64,000 nucleotides of DNA, taken from positions 1 to 64,000 of the forward strand of contig JACRBL010000040.1 in assembly GCA_016234485.1 (NCBI GenBank), written 5' to 3'. The notes beneath the pieces are model-generated. The model made no database searches and was not told where the DNA came from. It was given only the letters and a program-made list of their open reading frames with translations. Within the stretch, counting starts at the first letter, position 1; every line of letters begins with the position of its first letter. Shown here in pieces: positions 52,819-60,560 of this stretch. Position numbers and translations under genes: made by a program. This DNA comes from Chloroflexota bacterium. GTDB lineage: Bacteria; Chloroflexota; Anaerolineae; Anaerolineales; Villigracilaceae.

Positions 52819-53952
52819 ATGGATTCACTTTTTGAGTTGTTGCAAAGGCATTTGAAGGAATTTCACCATCACGATTCAATAAATGCATCCAATGTTGAAG
52901 ATGCTTTAAAAAACTGCCCGAAGGCAATTGACAATGATGATCTTCTTCATTGGTGGCATGAACAGGATACACGTTGGATTGCGTCTTTATTGTCTTTTAT
53001 GTTTTGGATGTGGACAACAAACCGAATCGAGTATCGTTTTTTTGAAACCACATATGATTTTTTAAATTCACCGCATTCTAAATCGTGGAATATGCCACTT
53101 GAAATCACCACTGGAATTGATTCGCCTCTTCTCGATGGTGGATTCTTAGGAAAAGGGTTTTCTATTTCGCAGTATCGATTTTCTCCTTCAAACCATGATC
53201 TTGTAGTTACTAAACAAGAGTTTCCTGTTTCATCAAAAACAATACAAAGTCTTGATTTAGCGCTTGATTATTTATCATTTCTACTTGATAAAAGCAGTCT
53301 AGGGCATTTAGGCTTTCGTCAAAAGCCAGCTCGTAAATGGCAATTATTCGAAAACAAGATTGTTGGAGGTATGCTTAGCCCAGAAATACGGCGGGTAATC
53401 CCCGACTTTGATTTCACCGTGATTGAGGATGATTTACTTGAAATCGAGTCCAATGATTGGGTTTCTAATAATGGCTTTTCACTGATTGAATTATTACGTG
53501 TCCGTCATCGGGCTATTCTCGACAGCAGCCTAGAAAGTAAACTCATTACTTTATGGGCTGGAATAGAAGAAATGTGGGGCGAGGAGTTGGAACAAGATTT
53601 TCTATTGTCAAGTGACGAGTATAAAAAAGTAAAAAAAGCAATCCGACCTATATTCAACACGAAAATCGCACATCAAAAATATGATGTAATTCTCCAAGTG
53701 CTGAGTAAGTTGAAGTCTAAAACCAAGAATGAGAAAATAATCAAAGAATTAGACAATCTAGAATGTTCTAAACAATGGCCTGATTTAAAAAAGACAATCG
53801 GAGAAATATTTAGTTTCCGTAGTAGATTTGCGCATGGAAAATCAATAAGTGCGAATGACATCAACCTTGTAAATCTGTACATCTCATATCTCATCCATGT
53901 TTATGACGAATTGATCTTACAAAGGCTGAAGGCATTGGGGGTCACGATATGA
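52819..53952 (+). CDS. Low-GC protein with a HEPN/Apea-like C-terminus
   Basis: A 377-residue protein of markedly lower GC than its neighbours, wedged between DUF2905 and queA, genes that often adjoin. The first 220 residues match nothing I know. From about 225 the pattern 'IELLRVRHRAI', 'ESKLITLWAGIEEMWG' and 'FSFRSRFAHGKS' resembles ApeA-type HEPN domains, including an Rx4H ribonuclease motif (RSRFAH). HEPN proteins often serve in phage defence; that role here is only suggested. No signal peptide or membrane helix. It starts eight bases after the DUF2905 stop. Confidence 0.55.
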   Translation: MDSLFELLQRHLKEFHHHDSINASNVEDALKNCPKAIDNDDLLHWWHEQDTRWIASLLSFMFWMWTTNRIEYRFFETTYDFLNSPHSKSWNMPLEITTGIDSPLLDGGFLGKGFSISQYRFSPSNHDLVVTKQEFPVSSKTIQSLDLALDYLSFLLDKSSLGHLGFRQKPARKWQLFENKIVGGMLSPEIRRVIPDFDFTVIEDDLLEIESNDWVSNNGFSLIELLRVRHRAILDSSLESKLITLWAGIEEMWGEELEQDFLLSSDEYKKVKKAIRPIFNTKIAHQKYDVILQVLSKLKSKTKNEKIIKELDNLECSKQWPDLKKTIGEIFSFRSRFAHGKSISANDINLVNLYISYLIHVYDELILQRLKALGVTI

Positions 53953-54019
53953 GTTATAAAGAATGGCCTGCTGAATGCGTCATCCTTTGATGATCTCATC
54001 CCCATCAAATAAAAATCCC

Positions 54020-54115
54020 ATGAAACGCCTCCTCCCTCTCATCCTCCTCACTTCCTGCGGGCGCCTCGACTCGCTCCCCTATGCCCCTCCGCAAACGCCA
54101 ATATCTCAACCATAA
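54020..54115 (+). CDS. Possible 31-residue mini-lipoprotein or lipoprotein remnant
   Basis: ATG AAA CGC opens a short frame with a complete lipoprotein leader (MKRLLPLILLTSC, lipobox LTSC), then 18 residues rich in Pro and a TAA. No ribosome binding site is visible. Either a tiny entericidin-like lipoprotein or the leftover 5' end of a larger gene. Confidence 0.35.
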   Translation: MKRLLPLILLTSCGRLDSLPYAPPQTPISQP

Positions 54116-54135
54116 TTTTTTTCCAAGAGCCCCCC

Positions 54136-55212
54136 TTGAACACATCTGATTTCAACTACCTCCTCCCCGAATCCTCCATCGCGCAGACTCCGCTCGAGCC
54201 GCGCGATTCCTCGCGCCTGCTCGTCTTAAAACGTGAAACGGGGAACTTGGAACACCGAGTTTTCCGCGATCTTGGGGACTATCTCCGCCCGAACGATCTC
54301 CTCATCCTCAACCAGACGCGCGTCATCCCCGCGCGCGTCTTCGCCCGCAAACCCACGGGCGGACGCGTGGAACTGCTCCTCCTCCGTCGCCGCGACCTGT
54401 TGCGCTGGGAAGCGCTCGTGGGCGGCAAAGGCCTGCGCGTGGGAAGCAGGGTCAGGATCGAGGGCGGACCCGAAGCGATGATCATCGAATTTTTGGAAGG
54501 CGCGGAACGTCTCCTGCTTTTCACTGAACCGATCGAGCCGTATCTGCCCAAGGTGGGCAATGTCCCCCTGCCGCCGTACATCCACGAAAAGCTGACCGAC
54601 CCCGAGCGCTACCAAACCGTCTACGCGCGTGAGCCAGGCTCCGCCGCCGCGCCGACCGCAGGTCTGCACTTCACGCCGCGTCTTCTGGACGAGTTGCAGG
54701 GCATGGGAGTGAAGACCGCCTACGTCACATTACACGTCGGCCTCGACACCTTCGCCCCCGTGACCGAAGACAATCCGAAGCGCCACAAGATCCACACCGA
54801 GTGGTGCGAACTCCCCCAGGAAACCGCCGACGCCATCAACCAAACCAAAGCATCTGGCGGACGCGTCATCGCGGTCGGCACAACGTCTGTGCGAACACTC
54901 GAAACGGCGGGCCGATACTCGATATTAGATAATTCGAAAGACGATCACCGAATATCGAATATCGAATCCCAAATATCGAATCCCGAATATCGAATATCGC
55001 CATTCTCTGGCCCCACCTCCATCTACATCCTCCCAGGCTACCAATTCAAAGTCGTGGACGCGATGATCACCAATTTCCACCTACCCAAATCCACGCTCAT
55101 CATGCTCGTCAGCGCCTTCGCGGGCCGCGAAAAGATTCTCGAAACCTACGAAACCGCCATCCGCGAAGGCTATCGCTTCTACTCCTTCGGCGACGCGATG
55201 ATAATTCTGTAA
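54136..55212 (+). CDS. queA: S-adenosylmethionine:tRNA ribosyltransferase-isomerase (QueA)
   Basis: A 358-residue enzyme that builds epoxyqueuosine on preQ1-tRNA using the ribosyl group of SAM. Conserved runs include 'PLEPRDSSRLLVL', 'TRVIPARVFARK', 'AAPTAGLHFTPRLL', 'VGLDTFAPV' and 'NFHLPKSTLIMLVSAFAG'. A TTG start at 54136 gives the family N-terminus. Between 'TTSVRTLETAGR' and 'PFSGPTSIYILPGYQFK' an extra stretch of about 28 residues is encoded by ATATCGAAT word repeats (54920-55003), absent from the family and in frame. Tgt is at 28604. Confidence 0.92.
   Translation: MNTSDFNYLLPESSIAQTPLEPRDSSRLLVLKRETGNLEHRVFRDLGDYLRPNDLLILNQTRVIPARVFARKPTGGRVELLLLRRRDLLRWEALVGGKGLRVGSRVRIEGGPEAMIIEFLEGAERLLLFTEPIEPYLPKVGNVPLPPYIHEKLTDPERYQTVYAREPGSAAAPTAGLHFTPRLLDELQGMGVKTAYVTLHVGLDTFAPVTEDNPKRHKIHTEWCELPQETADAINQTKASGGRVIAVGTTSVRTLETAGRYSILDNSKDDHRISNIESQISNPEYRISPFSGPTSIYILPGYQFKVVDAMITNFHLPKSTLIMLVSAFAGREKILETYETAIREGYRFYSFGDAMIIL
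54920..55003. repeat. ATATCGAAT word repeat inside queA
   Basis: Units CGATATTAG, CGAATATCGAATATCGAATC, CAAATATCGAATC and CGAATATCGAATATCG within the reading frame. Similar words (ATCGATATTCGTTATTCG) lie between genes at 29754-29772. Confidence 0.8.
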
Positions 55213-55275
55213 ACAGGTACACACGAACAAGGTACACATGTAAACTTGAAACTTGGAACCTGAAACTTGACACCG
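55213..55275. repeat. Word-repeat spacer (ACAGGTACACAC / AAACTTGAAACTTGG)
   Basis: CAGGTACACACGAACAAGG, then AAACTTGAAACTTGGAACC and TGAAACTTGACACC. The words continue into the first codons of the next gene. Confidence 0.65.
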
Positions 55276-55938
55276 AAACACCTGACACTGGAACACCTCA
55301 ACACCGAAATCACATCCTGCCACCTCTGCCCCCGCCTCGTCGCGTGGAGAGAACAAGTCGCGCGCGAAAAGCGCAAGGCCTATCGCGATCAGGAATATTG
55401 GGGCAAACCCGTCCCTGGATTTGGCGACCCGAACGCCCGCGTCCTCGTGGTGGGACTCGCCCCCGGCGCGCACGGCTCGAACCGCACGGGACGCCAGTTC
55501 ACGGGCGACGCGTCGGGCGATTTTCTCTATCTCGCCCTCTTCCGCACGGGGTTTGTGAACCAGCCCCACTCTTCCGCGCGAGGCGACGGGTTGACTCTCC
55601 ACGATATGTACATCACCGCCTCGGGACGTTGCGCCCCGCCCGACAACAAACCGTCCCGCGAGGAATTAGACAATTGCCAACCTTTCCTCGAGCGCGAAAT
55701 CGAAATCATCCAACCGAAAGTGATCGTCGTTTTGGGTCGCGTCGCTTTTGAGAGAATCCTACGAATATTTTCCTTCCGTCATTCGAATTTCACGTTTGCT
55801 CACGGCGCGACCTTTGACCTTCGACCTACAACCTTGATTTGTTCCTATCATCCTAGCCAGCAAAATACTCTGACCGGAAAACTGACCGTCAAGATGTTTG
55901 ATGAGATTTGGCAGAAAGCGAAATCACTTTTGAAATGA
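55267..55938 (+). CDS. Uracil-DNA glycosylase, family 5 (UdgB-like)
   Basis: A 223-residue iron-sulfur uracil-DNA glycosylase. The FeS cysteines begin with CHLC (residues about 18-21) and include one in 'GRCAPPDNKPS'. The active-site loop 'GLAPGAHGSNRTGRQFTGD' has Ala where family 4 has Glu, typical of family 5, and the DNA-binding 'HPSQQN' motif is near the end. The first residues (TPKHLTLEHLNTE) are translated from word-repeat DNA; the start is TTG at 55267. The stop overlaps the next ATG. Confidence 0.88.
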   Translation: MTPKHLTLEHLNTEITSCHLCPRLVAWREQVAREKRKAYRDQEYWGKPVPGFGDPNARVLVVGLAPGAHGSNRTGRQFTGDASGDFLYLALFRTGFVNQPHSSARGDGLTLHDMYITASGRCAPPDNKPSREELDNCQPFLEREIEIIQPKVIVVLGRVAFERILRIFSFRHSNFTFAHGATFDLRPTTLICSYHPSQQNTLTGKLTVKMFDEIWQKAKSLLK

Positions 55939-56735
55939 AAATATTAAAAGTTTTTCTTTTTGGCCTCGTTATCATTCTCGTTCTCGCCTTCGCGTGGTTT
56001 GTCAATTGGGCGAATCATCCGCTCCCTGCCGCGCCTGAGGCTTTGGCCGCACTTCACGGTGATGAGCGCGTCAATGTTTATGAAGCGAAAAAGTACATTT
56101 CTTTTTCACCACATATTTCATGGGGAACGAAAGAGTATATAACTTTTTCGCCTGCCGATCCGCAACAAGATGTTTACACTGGGTTCATCTTTTATCCTGG
56201 CGCGCACGTGGACCCGCGCGCCTATGCCGCGCCTCTTCGTGAAATTGCCGCTCATGGTTATTACGTTATTTTGGTGACCATGCCATTGAATATGGCGGTC
56301 TTTGATATTAACGCCGCAAATTATTTTTATAATGCCGAAGAGCGGTATTCGGATTTGCAATGGGTCATTGGCGGACATTCCCTTGGCGGAGTAGCCGCGA
56401 CGATGAATGCAGAAAGGAACTCGTCGGAGGTGCGCGGCCTTATCCTTTGGGGAGCGTTTGTGAGCAATAATCGTTTCCAGAAATTAGATATGCCCGTTCT
56501 CTCCATTTATGGTACACGAGATTTCACAGGTTTGGAAACCTTCGAAAACGCGCGCGCCTTCCTTCCGCACGATACCCAATTCCTTGTCATCGAAGGCGGC
56601 AACCACTCCCAGTTTAGTGATTATGGCCTCCAACCTGGCGACAACGAAGCCACCATCTCCCGCGCCAACCAGCAAGCCCAAACCGTCGAAGCCGTGGTCA
56701 AATTTCTCGAATTCTTAAAATCCGCTCCTCGCTAA
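55935..56735 (+). CDS. Membrane-anchored alpha/beta hydrolase
   Basis: A 266-residue protein: one N-terminal membrane helix (about 3-22), then an alpha/beta hydrolase domain with nucleophile elbow GHSLGG, 'SIYGTRDFTGLE' carrying the acid, and the histidine in 'GGNHSQFSDYG'. It matches the 'alpha/beta hydrolase family, AB_hydrolase_5' type, whose substrates are unknown. The ATG at 55935 overlaps the glycosylase stop by ATGA, so the two are coupled, perhaps only through gene packing. Confidence 0.8.
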   Translation: MKILKVFLFGLVIILVLAFAWFVNWANHPLPAAPEALAALHGDERVNVYEAKKYISFSPHISWGTKEYITFSPADPQQDVYTGFIFYPGAHVDPRAYAAPLREIAAHGYYVILVTMPLNMAVFDINAANYFYNAEERYSDLQWVIGGHSLGGVAATMNAERNSSEVRGLILWGAFVSNNRFQKLDMPVLSIYGTRDFTGLETFENARAFLPHDTQFLVIEGGNHSQFSDYGLQPGDNEATISRANQQAQTVEAVVKFLEFLKSAPR

Positions 56736-56745
56736 TTAGCCTTCT

Positions 56746-56848
56746 GCTCTCTGCTCTCTGCTCTCTGCTCTCTGCTCTCTGCTCTCTGCTTTCCGCTTTC
56801 CGCTTTCCACCTACTGTTCTCTACTCTCTATTCTCTACTCTCTCCCTC
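56746..56848. repeat. Pyrimidine-rich tandem word repeat (TCTCTGC)
   Basis: At least five tandem copies of the 7-mer GCTCTCT, then GCTTTCCGCTTTCC and TTCTCTACTCTCTATTCTCT words up to the next ATG. A short relative is at 17158-17180. No gene. Confidence 0.85.
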
Positions 56849-56849
56849 T

Positions 56850-57821
56850 ATGAAACGCTGGCAAAAAACCATCCTCATCTCAATCACCGTCCTCGCGCTC
56901 CTCGCCTGCATCGGTCCCTTCCTCGTCCCCGTGCCGCCCCTCGAAGGGACAGTGACCGAATCTGAACTCGCCGACCCCGATAGCAAATTTATCGAAGTGG
57001 ACGACGTGACCATCCATTACAAGGAACAGGGAAGCGGTGAGACGACCTTCATCCTCCTGCACGGATTCGGCGCGAGCGTCTTCTCGTGGCGTGAGGTTAT
57101 GGACGATTTCGCGGCGCGCGGCCGCGTCATCGCCTACGACCGTCCCGCCTTCGGCCTCACCGAACGTCCCATGCCCGAAACGTGGACGGCCAATCCCTAC
57201 GGCATGGACGCCAACATCGAACTCCTGCGCGGGTTGATGGACTCGCTCAAAGTCGAGAAAGCGATTCTCGTCGGCAACTCGGCGGGCGGCGCGGTGTCCG
57301 TCGCGTTTGCGCTGCGCTATCCTGAAAGGGTAGAGTCGCTCATTTTGGTTGACCCCGGCCTGGGCGGCGGACGCGGACGCGAGTTTCCCACGTGGGCCTT
57401 GCCGCTCATGCGGAGTCCGCAAATGCGTCATGTCGGCCCGCTTCTCGTCCGCGATATTGCCGTGGATGGCGACGAAACGATTCTGCGCGCCTGGTCGGAC
57501 GCGTCGAAAGTCACCGCTGAAATTTTCGACGGCTATCACAAACCGCTTCAAGCGCACAACTGGGACCGCGCCCTTTACGAACTGACGTTTGCGCCTCCGT
57601 ATCCCGAACTGCGGCCGTTGTTGCCCAATTTGAAAACGCGCGCGTTCATCATCGGCGGTCAAGATGACCGTCTTATTCGTGCCTGGTATTTCGAAGCCAT
57701 CGCGCTCGAAATCCCTGGCGCGCAACTCGTCTTGTTGCCGCGTTGCGGACACGTCCCGCACGAAGAATGTCCCGACGCGTTACTCACGAACGTATTCCAG
57801 TTTCTTGATTCCCTTCCATAA
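56850..57821 (+). CDS. Membrane-anchored alpha/beta hydrolase
   Basis: A 323-residue protein with an N-terminal membrane helix (about 7-27) and an alpha/beta hydrolase domain: oxyanion region 'ILLHGFGASVFSWRE', nucleophile elbow GNSAGG, the acid in 'IGGQDDRLI' and the histidine in 'RCGHVPHEE'. It is a different subgroup from the preceding hydrolase. Substrate unknown. It starts immediately after the TCTCTGC repeat; the selenoprotein gene follows its stop by one base. Confidence 0.85.
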   Translation: MKRWQKTILISITVLALLACIGPFLVPVPPLEGTVTESELADPDSKFIEVDDVTIHYKEQGSGETTFILLHGFGASVFSWREVMDDFAARGRVIAYDRPAFGLTERPMPETWTANPYGMDANIELLRGLMDSLKVEKAILVGNSAGGAVSVAFALRYPERVESLILVDPGLGGGRGREFPTWALPLMRSPQMRHVGPLLVRDIAVDGDETILRAWSDASKVTAEIFDGYHKPLQAHNWDRALYELTFAPPYPELRPLLPNLKTRAFIIGGQDDRLIRAWYFEAIALEIPGAQLVLLPRCGHVPHEECPDALLTNVFQFLDSLP

Positions 57822-57822
57822 A

Positions 57823-58299
57823 ATGAACAACATCCTCACCCCCGGCGAACTCGCCCCCGATTTTGAAATTGATGATCTCAACGCCCGCCGCATCCGTCTT
57901 TCCACCCTGCGCGGCCAACCCGTCCTGCTCTACTTCCTGCGCGGCTTCATGTGACCGTATTGCCGCGCGTCGTTGGCGCGCTTGCGAAACGATTACGAAA
58001 AATTCTCACAGCGCAACGTGACCATCCTGACCGTTGGCCCGAACACCGAAGCCGCCTTCCAAAAATATTGGCGCGAAGAAAAAATGCCCTTCATCGGCAT
58101 CCCCGATCCCGAGCATCGCGTCGCGCTTCTCTATCGTCAACAGGTCAACATCTTCAAACTTGGCCGCATGCCGCTCCTCTGCATCGTGGACAAAAATGGC
58201 CGCATCCGCTACGCCCACTACGGCGCATCCATGTCCGACATCCCCGAAAATGAAACCCTGCTCAACGTAATAGACCAACTCACCGCCTCATCCAACTGA
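57823..58299 (+). CDS. Redoxin (AhpC/TSA-like) selenoprotein with UxxC motif
   Basis: A 158-residue thioredoxin-fold protein if TGA at 57952-57954 is read as selenocysteine (U44). The frame opens 'APDFEIDDLNARRIRL' and 'VLLYFLRGFM', then U-P-Y-C, 'RASLARLRNDYEKF', 'VTILTVGPN' and 'MPLLCIVDKNGRIRYAH'. Cysteine homologues of this peroxiredoxin-like group carry CPxC at this position. A hairpin at 57964-57980 (five GC pairs, loop GTCGTTG) sits 9 bases after the TGA, where bacterial SECIS elements lie. selB is at 10921. It probably reduces peroxides or disulfides in the cytoplasm; no signal peptide. Confidence 0.9.
57955..57986 (+). promoter_or_regulatory. Candidate bacterial SECIS element
   Basis: Downstream of the TGA: stem CGCGC/GCGCG (57964-57968 with 57976-57980) with a seven-base loop that contains GU. 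GC at 57962-57963 can extend it against GC at 57984-57985, leaving bulged U residues at 57982-57983, as in known bacterial SECIS hairpins. Confidence 0.65.
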
Positions 58300-58300
58300 C

Positions 58301-59344
58301 ATGACCATCGGACGCATTGCCTTCCTCGGCTCAGGCGAGACTTCCCTCGCGGGCGGCCGCATCTTCGAGACGCTCGCCCGCCTCCATCCGGACCTCGCGC
58401 GGGTCGCGATCCTCGAGACGCCTGCCGGCTTCGAGCTTAACTCCGCCTCCGTCGCGGGCCGCGTCGCCGACTTTCTGCGGACGCGCCTGCAAAACTACTC
58501 CCCACGCGTGGACGTGGTCCCCGCCCGCAAACGCAACTCCCCCTTCAGCCCCGATGATCCCGAAATCTTAAAACCACTCCTCGACGCCAACCTCATCTTC
58601 ATGGGGCCAGGCAGTCCCACCTACGCGGCGCGCCAACTGCAAGGGACGCTCGCATGGGACATCGTCCGCGCCCGTCATCGCATGGGAGCCACGCTGGTCT
58701 TCGCCTCCGCCGCCACCATCTCTGTGGGCGCGTGGGTTCTGCCCGTTTACGAAATCTACAAAGTGGGTCAAGACGTCCACTCCCTGCCTGGTTTGAATAT
58801 CTTCTCCGATTTCGGCGTTCCGCTCTCCTTCATCCCGCACTGGAACAACGCCGAGGGTGGAGCTGATCTGGATACCAGCCGCTGTTTCATCGGCATGGAC
58901 AGGTTCGCGGAATGGTGCGACATGCTTCCGTCCGATCATACGATTGTCGGATTGGATGAGCATACGGGATTGATCCTGGATTTTGAGAAAAACGAATGCA
59001 CAGTCAGCGGCGTCAGTTCGGTCTCGCTCGTGCGTGAATGTGACCCCGAAATTTACGCGGCAGGAAAGACCTTCCCGCTGAGCGCGTTGGGGAATTTCAC
59101 TCGCCCCGCGCTGGAAGATGGCATTTCCCCCCAAGCGTTGGAGTTGATCCACCACGTGGCGCGCATCGAAGAAGATTCTCCCGACGCGGAGACGCTGTCC
59201 CTTCTGGACGCGCGTGGAAAAGCGCGCGCGTCGAAGGACTGGGCCGCGTCCGATCGTCTTCGCGATGAAATCGCCGCGCACGGCTGGGCGGTGAAAGACA
59301 CTGCCGCGGGGCAGACCTTGAAAAAAAACTCCATCCAATCTTAA
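58301..59344 (+). CDS. Peptidase S51-like protein with CysRS-like C-terminal tail
   Basis: A 347-residue protein. Residues 1-265 resemble cyanophycinase/dipeptidase E (S51) or type-1 glutamine-amidotransferase-like folds: 'IAFLGSGETSLAGG', 'IFMGPGSPTYAARQL' and a nucleophile-position segment 'LVFASAATISVGAW'. The canonical GxSAG elbow reads ASAA here. Residues about 300-345 ('ARGKARASKDWAASDRLRDE', then IAAHGWAVKDTAAG) match the C-terminal helix pair of cysteinyl-tRNA synthetases. It begins two bases after the selenoprotein stop, so it may be part of the same operon. Confidence 0.7.
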   Translation: MTIGRIAFLGSGETSLAGGRIFETLARLHPDLARVAILETPAGFELNSASVAGRVADFLRTRLQNYSPRVDVVPARKRNSPFSPDDPEILKPLLDANLIFMGPGSPTYAARQLQGTLAWDIVRARHRMGATLVFASAATISVGAWVLPVYEIYKVGQDVHSLPGLNIFSDFGVPLSFIPHWNNAEGGADLDTSRCFIGMDRFAEWCDMLPSDHTIVGLDEHTGLILDFEKNECTVSGVSSVSLVRECDPEIYAAGKTFPLSALGNFTRPALEDGISPQALELIHHVARIEEDSPDAETLSLLDARGKARASKDWAASDRLRDEIAAHGWAVKDTAAGQTLKKNSIQS

Positions 59345-59373
59345 ATTTTAAGAAAAGACGAGTTCCCGTCGCC

Positions 59374-59416
59374 AAAAAATTCACGCATCCAGTCAAATGG
59401 ACGCGTGAATTTTTTT
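59374..59416 (+). terminator. Intrinsic terminator
   Basis: AAAAAATTCACGC and GCGTGAATTTTTT arms around a loop of about 15 bases, then TTAATT. It closes the operon that contains the selenoprotein. Confidence 0.85.
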
Positions 59417-59468
59417 AATTACAGACCTTAAAGTTTTTTTTCTTACGCGATTCTTAAGGCAAAAAACC

Positions 59469-59496
59469 TTGATTCATTTTCAGAATGTAGTATAAA
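59469..59496 (+). promoter_or_regulatory. Promoter of the ATP-grasp gene
   Basis: TTGATT and TATAAA separated by 16 bases; a leader of about 38 nt carries AAAGGAGAA, rather far (about 15 bases) from the ATG. Confidence 0.5.
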
Positions 59497-59540
59497 TTGA
59501 TTCGTAAGTTGTTACGCAAAAGGAGAATCTTAAATAAAAA

Positions 59541-60560
59541 ATGGACACAGATGATTCATTAATCGCTTTGGTCTACAACGAGGAAGAGGAAGTTCTAAAA
59601 GGCGACTCGCAAGACCTCGTTGCACTGCAAGGTACGATCAAAACTGCATCCTCGATCTATGAGGCCCTGCTCCGTCTCGGTTACCCAACCGTGATGGTGC
59701 CAGCGAAGAACGATCTCGAATCGTTCGCGCGCGATCTCAGTCAATATTCGCCGCGCAACACGTTTGTCTTTAACGTCTGTGATGGATTCGCAGGCGATAA
59801 CTTCAGCGCTTCCCTCATTCCACAGGTACTCAAGGATTTGGGATTCAAGTATACGGGTTCCAAAGCCGAGGCCGTGCGCCTTTGCACCGACAAAGCGCGC
59901 ACAAAACGCCGCCTGCTTAGACAGGGCGTGCCGACCCCCGCGTATCAGTTGTTTTCCAAAGCCAAAGGCGGAGTCTCGTTGCAGTTCCCCGCCATCGTCA
60001 AACCCGTCCACGAGGATGCCAGCATGGGCATCAACGAAAACTCGGTGGTCACCAACGCCAGCGACATGTTCGAGCGCGTGGACTACGTGGTGAGCGAATA
60101 TCGCCAGCCCGCCCTCGTGGAAGAATACATCACGGGACGCGAGTTCTCCGTCTCGATGTGGGGCAACGGCACAATGGAAGTGATGCCCATCTCGGAGCAT
60201 GATTTTTCCGCCATTGACGACCCGCTCAAATCCCTGCTCACCTACGAATCGAAGTGGCTCGAAGACTCGTTCACCTACAACTCGTTCAGCGTGATCTGTC
60301 CCGCCGAACTCACCAAGACCGAGGAAGAGACCATCAAAACGACGGCTGTCAGCGCCTTCCGCGCCATTGGTCTGCGCGACTTCGGCCGCGTAGACATGCG
60401 CTACCGCGACGGCGTCCCCTACGTGATTGACATCAACGAACTCCCCGACCTGGCTCCCGACGCGGGTTTTGCGCGCAGCGCCGAGATGGCGGGCTATCCC
60501 TACGACAAGATGGTGGATCGTATTCTCAATCTTGCCCTTCACCGCGAAGGTTGGAAATGA
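59541..60560 (+). CDS. D-Ala-D-Ala ligase-like ATP-grasp protein
   Basis: A 339-residue ATP-grasp enzyme of the Ddl group. Landmarks are 'FNVCDGFAGDNFSASLIPQVL' (in place of 'LHGxxGEDG'), 'TGSKAEAVRLCTDKARTK', 'FPAIVKPVHEDASMGI' (ATP grip) and the metal-binding C-terminal 'VPYVIDINELPDLAP'. The final Asn-Glu-Leu-Pro resembles the magnesium motif NxxP of Ddl. The altered front part suggests an amino-acid ligase other than canonical Ddl. It overlaps by four bases a GNAT acetyltransferase gene. Confidence 0.8.
   Translation: MDTDDSLIALVYNEEEEVLKGDSQDLVALQGTIKTASSIYEALLRLGYPTVMVPAKNDLESFARDLSQYSPRNTFVFNVCDGFAGDNFSASLIPQVLKDLGFKYTGSKAEAVRLCTDKARTKRRLLRQGVPTPAYQLFSKAKGGVSLQFPAIVKPVHEDASMGINENSVVTNASDMFERVDYVVSEYRQPALVEEYITGREFSVSMWGNGTMEVMPISEHDFSAIDDPLKSLLTYESKWLEDSFTYNSFSVICPAELTKTEEETIKTTAVSAFRAIGLRDFGRVDMRYRDGVPYVIDINELPDLAPDAGFARSAEMAGYPYDKMVDRILNLALHREGWK

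Noticed and set aside
56746-56848. A short tandem array resembling a CRISPR locus
   Set aside because: The unit is a 7-bp word without unique spacers and no cas gene is present; it belongs to the word repeats.
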